From positions 248,001 through 312,000 of the forward strand of contig NZ_JBFMKQ010000001.1 of the NCBI RefSeq assembly GCF_040786285.1: DNA of 64,000 bases, given 5' to 3'. Each line of letters opens with the position of its first letter. Within the stretch, counting starts at the first letter, position 1. Under the pieces are notes generated by a model. It made no database searches. It was not told the DNA's origin and was given only the letters and a program-made list of their open reading frames with translations. Shown here in pieces: positions 55,142 through 62,030 of the stretch. The position numbers were made by a program, and so were the translations under genes. The stretch is from Aquimarina sp040786285. GTDB taxonomy: Bacteria; Bacteroidota; Bacteroidia; Flavobacteriales; Flavobacteriaceae.

Positions 55142-56524
55142 ATGTCAATTCTAATACAAAATGGTCGTATTGTAACTGCTTCAGAAACCTATCTGGCTGA
55201 TCTCTATATTGAAGGAGAAAAAATCATTGCAATAGGTAAAAACTTGACATACGAAGCAGATAGAATTATTGATGCCAGAGGTAAATTAGTTTTTCCGGGA
55301 GGAATAGATCCTCATGTACACCTTGATATGCCTTTTATGGGAACCTATTCTAGTGATGATTATGAAACCGGTACCAGAGCTGCATTATATGGAGGGACTA
55401 CCATGGTAATAGACTTCATTTTACAAACACAGGGAGATACATTGCATAACGCCTTAAAGACCTGGCAAAAAAAGTCACAAGGAAAAGCAATTGGTGATTA
55501 TTCATACCACATGGCAGTAACTGATTTTAATGATACTACTGCCAAAGAAGTTGTACAAATGATAGAAGATGAAGGAATTACATCTTTTAAAACATTTATG
55601 GCATATAAAGGAGCTTTGATGATTGATGACGGACAAATGGTGCAACTTATGAAAGTGGTTAAAAAACATGGTGGCTTGGTTACTGTTCATGCAACTAACG
55701 GTGATATGATTGATTCATTGATTGCAAAAAATCGCGCCCAGGGAAATTTATCACCTTTATATCATTATTTATCTCAACCCGAAGTAACCGAAGCCGAAGC
55801 CTCTGCAAGATTTACAGATATGCTGCATTATACGGGTTGTCCAGGTTATATTGTACATATGACCTGCGAAGGAGCCCTAAACGCTGTGCGCAATGCTACC
55901 AAACGTAATCAAAAAGTATTTGTAGAAACGTGTACACAATATTTAATGTTGGATGCTTCTCTATATGAAAAAGGTTTTGAGGGTGCTAAATGGGTCATGA
56001 GTCCACCACTGCGAGAAAAAAAGGATCAGAAAGCCTTATGGTCGGGAATTAATCAAGGATTAGTACAGGTTGTAGGTACCGATCATTGTCCGTTTATGTG
56101 GGAACAAAAGAAGATGGGAAAGGACGACTTTTCCAAAATCCCAAATGGACATCCAGCCATAGAACACCGTATAGAATTATTATATTCTGAAGGGGTTCAT
56201 ACTGGTAAAATATCGCTTACAAAATTTGTAGAAGTAAGCTCGACCAATGCAGCAAAGATTTTTGGGATGTATCCTCAAAAAGGAACAATAGCCATTGGCA
56301 GCGACGCAGATATTGTAGTATTTGATCCTAAAAAAGAACATATTATTTCGGTAAAAACACATCATATGAATTGTGACTATTCTGCCTATGAAGGTCAGAA
56401 AGTAACCGGAAAAACAGAGACTGTTATACTACGTGGCCAAATAGCTATCGAAAATGAAACATGTGCATTAAAACCAGGATTTGGGAAATTTATTAAAAGA
56501 GGTAAAACTTCAAAAATAATTTGA
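55142..56524 (+). CDS. hydA: dihydropyrimidinase
   Basis: This 460-aa amidohydrolase-fold enzyme opens the dihydropyrimidine ring to N-carbamoyl-beta-alanine (or its isobutyrate analogue). Metal ligands are visible: HVH (58-60), carboxylated Lys 150 in TSFKTFMAYK, His 183 in TVHATNGD, His 239 and Asp 314 in GTDHCPF. The set is complete. It is followed 13 nt later by a four-helix-bundle gene. The operon places it between the PreTA reductase and beta-ureidopropionase steps. Confidence 0.95.
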   Translation: MSILIQNGRIVTASETYLADLYIEGEKIIAIGKNLTYEADRIIDARGKLVFPGGIDPHVHLDMPFMGTYSSDDYETGTRAALYGGTTMVIDFILQTQGDTLHNALKTWQKKSQGKAIGDYSYHMAVTDFNDTTAKEVVQMIEDEGITSFKTFMAYKGALMIDDGQMVQLMKVVKKHGGLVTVHATNGDMIDSLIAKNRAQGNLSPLYHYLSQPEVTEAEASARFTDMLHYTGCPGYIVHMTCEGALNAVRNATKRNQKVFVETCTQYLMLDASLYEKGFEGAKWVMSPPLREKKDQKALWSGINQGLVQVVGTDHCPFMWEQKKMGKDDFSKIPNGHPAIEHRIELLYSEGVHTGKISLTKFVEVSSTNAAKIFGMYPQKGTIAIGSDADIVVFDPKKEHIISVKTHHMNCDYSAYEGQKVTGKTETVILRGQIAIENETCALKPGFGKFIKRGKTSKII

Positions 56525-56537
56525 AGAATGTAAAATT

Positions 56538-56930
56538 ATGAGTTTAGAATTGAAAAGTAATAAAACTGAAAACAAAAGCATCATTGCTGATAAAGCATAT
56601 GATTTTGCTTTACAAATTATTTCCGTCTATAAAGAATTAAAAAAAGAAAATGAATTTGAGCTCTCCAAACAAATTCTTCGTTCAGGAACGTCAATTGGAG
56701 CTAATGTGAATGAAGCAATTTCTGCAGTATCCAAGAAGGATTTTGTTCACAAATTAAGTATATCCTTAAAAGAAGCTCGAGAAACAAAATATTGGCTACA
56801 CCTACTAAGAGATACTGGTTATATTAATCAAAAAACATTTAATAAATCAAATAAAGATTGTGAAGAGTTGATAAAAATTTTAAGTAGCATTATTCTAACA
56901 ACCAAGCAACGCTACTTAAGCAACTCATAA
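56538..56930 (+). CDS. four-helix-bundle protein (S23/bAvd-like)
   Basis: This 130-aa protein shows the pattern ADKAYDFALQIISVYKELK (about 17-35), RSGTSIGANVNEA (about 49-61), SKKDFVHKLSISLKEARETKYWL (about 64-86). This is the four-helix bundle family that includes the 23S rRNA intervening-sequence protein and DGR accessory protein Avd. No reverse transcriptase is nearby. It lies between hydA and the beta-ureidopropionase gene (13 and 32 nt gaps), so it would be expressed with the operon. Function is not known. Confidence 0.85.
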   Translation: MSLELKSNKTENKSIIADKAYDFALQIISVYKELKKENEFELSKQILRSGTSIGANVNEAISAVSKKDFVHKLSISLKEARETKYWLHLLRDTGYINQKTFNKSNKDCEELIKILSSIILTTKQRYLSNS

Positions 56931-56962
56931 TTCTTAATTAGAAACTCATAACTTTTTAAACT

Positions 56963-57829
56963 ATGCCAAGAATCGTAAAATCAGGATTGATACAAATGAG
57001 TCTTCCAATGACTGAAGGAGAAGGCAGTATACAAGAAATCATGCAAGCCATGTATGATAAGCATATCCCCTATATTGAAGATGCTGGAAAACAAGGGGTG
57101 CAAATTTTATGTCTTCAGGAGATATTTAACACCCCTTATTTCTGTCCGGGACAAGATAAGAAATGGTATGCTTCGGCAGAATCTGTTCCTGGTCCCACAA
57201 CAGAAAAAATGCAAGTGTTCGCCAAAAAATATAACATGGTTATTATTGTTCCCATTTATGAAAAAAAGGAAGCCGGAATATTTTACAATACAGCAGCAGT
57301 AATTGATGCAGATGGAACCTATTTAGGGAAGTATAGAAAAAATCATATTCCGCATACGACAGGCTTTTGGGAAAAATTCTTTTTTAAACCCGGGAACTTG
57401 GGATATCCCGTTTTTGAAACAAAATATGCAAAAATTGGTGTTTACATTTGTTACGATAGACATTTTCCTGATGGCGCGAGAGTATTGGGCCTAAACGGTG
57501 CAGAAATCGTGTATAACCCTTCTGCAACGGTTGCTGGATTAAGTGAATACCTATGGAAATTAGAACAACCTGCTCACGCTGCAGCCAACGGGTATTTCAT
57601 GGGATGTATTAACAGAGTTGGAGAAGAAAAGCCATGGAATCTTGGTAAGTTTTACGGCCAATCCTATTTTGTAGATCCGCGAGGTCAAATATTCGCAGAA
57701 GCGTCTCGTGATGATGATGAATTATTAGTCGCAGAATTTGATCTGGATTTGATTGATGAAGTACGTTCTACATGGCAATTTTATCGAGATAGACGACCTG
57801 AAACCTACGGTAAACTAACAGAGCTGTAA
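56963..57829 (+). CDS. beta-ureidopropionase (nitrilase-superfamily amidohydrolase)
   Basis: This 288-aa enzyme hydrolyses N-carbamoyl-beta-alanine to beta-alanine, CO2 and ammonia. The nitrilase triad is visible: Glu 53 in LQEIFNTPYF, Lys 126 in KYRKNHIP, Cys 163 in YICYDRHFPD. RHFPDGARVLGLNGAE is typical of beta-ureidopropionase and related N-carbamoyl amidases. The operon context fixes the substrate choice. It follows the four-helix-bundle gene. Confidence 0.93.
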   Translation: MPRIVKSGLIQMSLPMTEGEGSIQEIMQAMYDKHIPYIEDAGKQGVQILCLQEIFNTPYFCPGQDKKWYASAESVPGPTTEKMQVFAKKYNMVIIVPIYEKKEAGIFYNTAAVIDADGTYLGKYRKNHIPHTTGFWEKFFFKPGNLGYPVFETKYAKIGVYICYDRHFPDGARVLGLNGAEIVYNPSATVAGLSEYLWKLEQPAHAAANGYFMGCINRVGEEKPWNLGKFYGQSYFVDPRGQIFAEASRDDDELLVAEFDLDLIDEVRSTWQFYRDRRPETYGKLTEL

Positions 57830-57857
57830 GAAGTAGCTTGTAATTGGTATATAGATT

Positions 57858-58211
57858 ATGCATAATTATAAAAAATTAGAAATTTGGAATGAATCGGTCG
57901 ATTTGGTTACTGACATTTATCTTTTAACTAAAGATATGCCTGATAGTGAAAAATTTGGTTTGATAAGTCAAATTAATAGATGTGCTGTTTCTATTCCATC
58001 AAATATAGCTGAAGGCGCTGGAAGATCATCAAAAAAAGAATTTTCATTATTTCTTAGCTATGCCATAGCTTCAAGTTTTGAACTAGAAACTCAATTAATA
58101 ATTGCTAATAATTTGAAATATATATCTAATGATAAAAAAGAGAGTACCATTGAAGTTTTAAATATAATTCAGAGAAAAATTCATAGTTTGATTAAATCTC
58201 TAAAAGTATAA
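57858..58211 (+). CDS. second four-helix-bundle protein (S23/bAvd-like)
   Basis: This 117-aa protein starts MHNYKKLEIWNESVDLVTDI and has GLISQINRCAVSIPSNIAEG (about 35-54), RSSKKEFSLFLSYAIASSFE (about 57-76). It belongs to the same family as the 130-aa protein but is from a different subgroup, with the IWNESVDL start. It sits between the beta-ureidopropionase and preT genes. Two such genes inside one catabolic operon are unusual. Confidence 0.85.
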   Translation: MHNYKKLEIWNESVDLVTDIYLLTKDMPDSEKFGLISQINRCAVSIPSNIAEGAGRSSKKEFSLFLSYAIASSFELETQLIIANNLKYISNDKKESTIEVLNIIQRKIHSLIKSLKV

Positions 58212-58251
58212 TACCTGTTACCAGATACAATTTATCAGATACACCAAAAAT

Positions 58252-59577
58252 ATGGCAGAATATAAAAGACCAGAATCAGAGGCAGAATTCAAGAAAAATT
58301 TCAAGCAAAAGAAAGCCTTGATGAACGATACTGAAGCATTTTACGAAAGCTCCAGATGTTTGTTTTGTTATGATGCACCTTGTATACAAGCTTGTCCTAC
58401 TCATATCGATATTCCGCTATTTATTAAGCAGATTCATACCGATAATGTCACAGGTTCTGCAAAAACCATTTTTGATGCCAATTGGTTAGGAAATGCGTGT
58501 GGAGTGGTCTGCCCTACCGGTGTTTTATGCGAAGGTGCTTGTGTATATAATCATCAAGATGTACCTCCTATTCAGATTGGGAGATTACAAAATTATGCAA
58601 CCCATAAAATTATAAATTCTAATACAGGTATTTTTAAGGTTGGTGCTTCAACCGGTAGACGAATTGCTATTATAGGATCTGGTCCTGCAGGAATTGCTTG
58701 TGCCTGTGAATTAAGAACATTGGGATATGAAGTGGATATATTTGAAGCCAAAGATCAACCAACAGGTTTGGTGCTTCATGGTGTTGCACCATACAAGATT
58801 ACCAATGAAGAGGTTTTAGAAGAGATTGAGTATTTACAGAAACAACTTGGATTCAACATAAAATATGATAGCCCTATTACTTCAAAAAAACAGTTGAAAG
58901 ATCTAGAATCTAATTATGATGCCATTTTTCTAGGTGTTGGTTTAGGAAAAACAGCAACGCTTAATATGGAAGGTGAAGACAAAGAAAATGTGATTGGTGC
59001 CGTTGAATTTATTGAAGAACTGCGCTTGAAACACCACCAAATAAAAATACCTAATAAAGTGGTGGTTATAGGCGGAGGAAATACGGCAATGGATGCTGCC
59101 TCAGAATCTGCTAGAATGGGGGCTTCAAAAACTGTTTTGGCATATAGGAGATCAAAAGAAGATATGGGAGCCTATGGATTTGAGTATGATCTGGCAATAA
59201 GTGCTGGCGTAAAAAGCCTGTTTAATGCCGCTCCTATTGAAATTATGGGAAATGAAAAAGTTGAGGGCGTAAAATTTGTAAAGACTCAATCTGTTAATGA
59301 CCAAATTGAGACTATAGAGGATAGTGAATTTATAATACAGTGCGATATGGTCATCAAAGCTACAGGACAAGCAAAACAAGGTAGCTTATATAAACTTATT
59401 GATAAGCTCGAAATAGATCAGAAAACAAGAATAAAAGTAAATGAGGTAACGTTTCAAACTTCAAATCCAAAATATTTTGCTGGTGGCGATGCCATAAATG
59501 GTGGGGCCGAAGTTGTACATGCTGCTTATGATGGAAAAATGGCTGCACAAGGAATGCACCAATGGTTAACTAAGTAA
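58252..59577 (+). CDS. preT: dihydropyrimidine dehydrogenase subunit PreT
   Basis: This 441-aa flavoprotein is the NAD(P)H-oxidising subunit of the PreTA dihydropyrimidine dehydrogenase. The N-terminal iron-sulfur region has C36, C39, C44, C48 (SSRCLFCYDAPCIQACPT) and a further CGVVCPTGVLCEGAC. The FAD-binding GSGPAG (142-147) and NAD(P)-binding GGGNTAMD (274-281) are intact. It passes electrons to PreA, which follows after 16 nt. Glutamate synthase small subunits are related, but the adjacent preA settles the call. Confidence 0.94.
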   Translation: MAEYKRPESEAEFKKNFKQKKALMNDTEAFYESSRCLFCYDAPCIQACPTHIDIPLFIKQIHTDNVTGSAKTIFDANWLGNACGVVCPTGVLCEGACVYNHQDVPPIQIGRLQNYATHKIINSNTGIFKVGASTGRRIAIIGSGPAGIACACELRTLGYEVDIFEAKDQPTGLVLHGVAPYKITNEEVLEEIEYLQKQLGFNIKYDSPITSKKQLKDLESNYDAIFLGVGLGKTATLNMEGEDKENVIGAVEFIEELRLKHHQIKIPNKVVVIGGGNTAMDAASESARMGASKTVLAYRRSKEDMGAYGFEYDLAISAGVKSLFNAAPIEIMGNEKVEGVKFVKTQSVNDQIETIEDSEFIIQCDMVIKATGQAKQGSLYKLIDKLEIDQKTRIKVNEVTFQTSNPKYFAGGDAINGGAEVVHAAYDGKMAAQGMHQWLTK

Positions 59578-59593
59578 TTAAGATATAAACGAC

Positions 59594-60934
59594 ATGATAG
59601 ATTTATCAATAGATTTTGCAGGAATTAAAGCTCCAAATCCTTTTTGGTTAGCCTCTGCCCCACCCACTAATTCTGGGTATCAGATCATGAAAGCCTTTGA
59701 AGCAGGTTGGGGAGGCGCCGTATGGAAAACACTTGGTGTCCCGGTTGTAAATGTATCAAGTCGCTACGGTTCTGTAAATTATAGAAACACCCGGATGATG
59801 GGTTTTAATAATATAGAATTAATTACAGATCGACCATTGGCCGATAATCTTCGGGAAATTGAAGAGGTTAAAAAATACTTTCCTGATCATGCCGTGATTG
59901 CTTCATTAATGGTAGAAAGCCGAGCCGAGTGGAAACAAATTATAAAAGATGTTGAAAACGCCGGTTCCGATGGTATTGAGCTTAATTTTGGATGCCCGCA
60001 CGGAATGTGTGAACGCGGAATGGGTTCGGCAGTTGGTCAGGAACCCGAAGTTTTAAAAACAATAGTAGAATGGGTTAAAGATGTTGCAAAAACACCCGTG
60101 ATCACTAAACTTTCACCTAACATCTCTCATATCACAGATCCAGGATTAGCAGCAGTACGAGGGGGAACCGATTCTATTTCATTAATAAACACGGTAAAAA
60201 GTATCGTGGGTATCGATTTGGATACTTATGCTCCACTTCCTGAAGTTGATGGTAAAGGAACCAATGGTGGGTATTGCGGACCGGCGGTAAAACCAATCGC
60301 TATGCATATGGTTAAGGATTTAGCCCAACATCCCGAAATTGGTAAAGTACCTATTTCTGGTATTGGAGGGATTGAAACCTGGCGAGATGTCGTAGAGTTT
60401 ATTCTACTTGGTGCAACATCAGTACAAGTATGTACGGCGGTAATGCATTATGGCTTTGGGATTGTGCGTGAAATGGAAGCTGGATTACGACAATTTATGG
60501 AAAAGAAAAATTATAAAACAATCTATGACTTTGCGGGTAAAGCATTACCAAACGTGACCGAATGGAAACATCTAAATCTAAAACATAAGGTCATAGCCGA
60601 AATTGATGCCAACAAATGTATTGGGTGTGAATTATGCTATATTTCTTGTGAGGATGGTGCACACCAGGCCATATCCTTATCTGGCGACCCTGGGAACAGA
60701 ATACCCAACATTATAGAAGAGAATTGTGTAGGTTGTAATCTGTGTTCTTTGGTCTGTCCGGTTGAAGATTGTATTACTATGGTTAAAAGAGATGATGGGA
60801 GCCAACATCTTACCTGGGAGGAACGAACCCTTAACGATGATATCCCTGTTACATTTGATGATGACAGAGCTGGCGGTAAAGGTCATTTTGTTCCTAAACC
60901 AACAGATGCTTTAAAAGCCAAATCCCGTTCTTAA
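59594..60934 (+). CDS. preA: dihydropyrimidine dehydrogenase catalytic subunit PreA
   Basis: This 446-aa protein has the FMN-binding dihydropyrimidine dehydrogenase barrel (GVPVVNVSSRYG; NFGCPHG at 131-137; SGIGGIETW at 255-263) and a C-terminal ferredoxin domain. The cluster cysteines are C342, C345, C348, C352 and C378, C381, C384, C388. It reduces uracil or thymine to the dihydro form using electrons from PreT. It is the last enzyme gene of the operon. A sigma factor remnant begins directly after its stop. Confidence 0.95.
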   Translation: MIDLSIDFAGIKAPNPFWLASAPPTNSGYQIMKAFEAGWGGAVWKTLGVPVVNVSSRYGSVNYRNTRMMGFNNIELITDRPLADNLREIEEVKKYFPDHAVIASLMVESRAEWKQIIKDVENAGSDGIELNFGCPHGMCERGMGSAVGQEPEVLKTIVEWVKDVAKTPVITKLSPNISHITDPGLAAVRGGTDSISLINTVKSIVGIDLDTYAPLPEVDGKGTNGGYCGPAVKPIAMHMVKDLAQHPEIGKVPISGIGGIETWRDVVEFILLGATSVQVCTAVMHYGFGIVREMEAGLRQFMEKKNYKTIYDFAGKALPNVTEWKHLNLKHKVIAEIDANKCIGCELCYISCEDGAHQAISLSGDPGNRIPNIIEENCVGCNLCSLVCPVEDCITMVKRDDGSQHLTWEERTLNDDIPVTFDDDRAGGKGHFVPKPTDALKAKSRS

Positions 60935-60935
60935 T

Positions 60936-61257
60936 TTATTAAGAATCGCAAAGTTGATTCTTCATAAAGAAGTAAAAACAATATTAGAAAATGCAATTAT
61001 TCAGCTTCCTAAAAAGTATAGGTCTGTTTATATTTTTAGGGAGATAAAAGAACTTTCTACTAAAGAAACTGCGGCATTATTATTCGGTATCTACCTTTAA
61101 TGTAAAGATTAGATTATTTCGAGCTAAAGCAATGCTAAAACAAAAAATAAGTAAACATATAAAAAGGCATGAACTCTTTGAGTTTTATGCCCCGAAGTGT
61201 AATCGATTGACACAAAAAGTAATGAATATGATTTTTCAAAACGAGACTACTGGATAA
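60936..61257 (+). pseudogene. ECF sigma factor remnant with frameshift
   Basis: Frame 1 from 60936 reads AIIQLPKKYRSVYIFREIKE (sigma region 4 start) and LSTKETAALLFGI, and stops at 61098-61100. The reading then resumes from about 61090 in another frame: STFNVKIRLFRAKAMLKQKI, followed by FEFYAPKCNRLTQKVMNMIF and a stop at 61255-61257. Together they form the C-terminal half of an ECF sigma-70 factor, interrupted by an apparent 2-nt deletion at about 61089-61092. Region 2 is missing, so the gene was truncated at its 5' end, right at the preA stop. It is followed by a terminator. Confidence 0.85.
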
Positions 61258-61261
61258 ATAC

Positions 61262-61293
61262 AAAAACCACTCAAGAAATTGAGTGGTTTTTTT
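61262..61293 (+). terminator. terminator after the sigma remnant
   Basis: AAAACCACTCAA (61263-61274) and TTGAGTGGTTTT (61279-61290) form a perfect 12-bp stem around GAAA, followed by T's. It can end the pyrimidine operon transcript and, less strongly, act on the opposite strand. Confidence 0.85.
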
Positions 61294-61334
61294 AACCCAA
61301 CGGACCCCTTACCTTCCGTTACATTTTATTTTAA

Positions 61335-62030
61335 TTATTCGGTTCTAAAGTTCCATACTTGGCCGATGGTAACGCCTTCTTGGTCATCTTTTACCACCAC
61401 CCTCCAATAGTATACCGTATCCGGAGATATCGTAACTTCTAACTGTGAAGCCGTTATATTTTGTTCTACTAAAGAAGGAGTATTGCTTGTTCCAAAATAA
61501 ACATCATACGACAGATCATCTCCATCGGTGTCACTAGCATCCCAATCTAAAGTGATATTGGTTCCTGAAATATGTTCTCCTAATGTTGGGCTTACCACAG
61601 ATGGAGCAGTTGGGATGGTGTTTAACCCAGCCTCAGGCTCGGTAAAAAACGATTGGATCGTTGAATACGCACTCTCATTACCCTCACTATCCATGGACTT
61701 TACTCTCCAGAAATACGTCGTGCCTTTTTCCAGACTAAAAACATTGGTTGTCTGTGATGTATTTTGAGTAAATACTATCGTAGAAAAACTATCGCTCTCG
61801 GCAATCTCGATCGTGTAACTTACCGAATCCCCATCACTATCACTTGCAGCATCCCAATCAAATTCTAAATTGAAATTTGTACATGTTGCATTATTGATTG
61901 GGAATACTAATTTAGGAACACTTGGCGCTTCATTAGATACCGTTTGTTGAACACCGCTATCATCACTTCCTCCACAAGAAAACAGAAACAGTGAACTTAA
62001 TAGAATGATATATAGATTTAGATACTTCAT
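61335..62030 (-). CDS. fibronectin type III-like lipoprotein
   Basis: This 231-aa protein has a lipoprotein signal (MKYLNLYIILLSSLFLFSC) followed by GGSDD, typical of Bacteroidetes surface lipoproteins. Two Fn3-like repeats follow (about 35-130 and 135-230). Each has DWDAS/SDxDGD-like segments and the pattern YYWRVVVKD or YFWRVKSMD. Acidic DSDGDS/DTDGDD motifs may bind calcium. It overlaps the upstream gene by 4 nt (ATGA), so it is probably co-translated with the adhesin-like protein. Confidence 0.85.
   Translation of the reverse strand: MKYLNLYIILLSSLFLFSCGGSDDSGVQQTVSNEAPSVPKLVFPINNATCTNFNLEFDWDAASDSDGDSVSYTIEIAESDSFSTIVFTQNTSQTTNVFSLEKGTTYFWRVKSMDSEGNESAYSTIQSFFTEPEAGLNTIPTAPSVVSPTLGEHISGTNITLDWDASDTDGDDLSYDVYFGTSNTPSLVEQNITASQLEVTISPDTVYYWRVVVKDDQEGVTIGQVWNFRTE

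Noticed and set aside
56538..58211. Diversity-generating retroelement
   Set aside because: The four-helix-bundle proteins resemble Avd, but no reverse transcriptase and no template/variable repeat pair was seen in the window.
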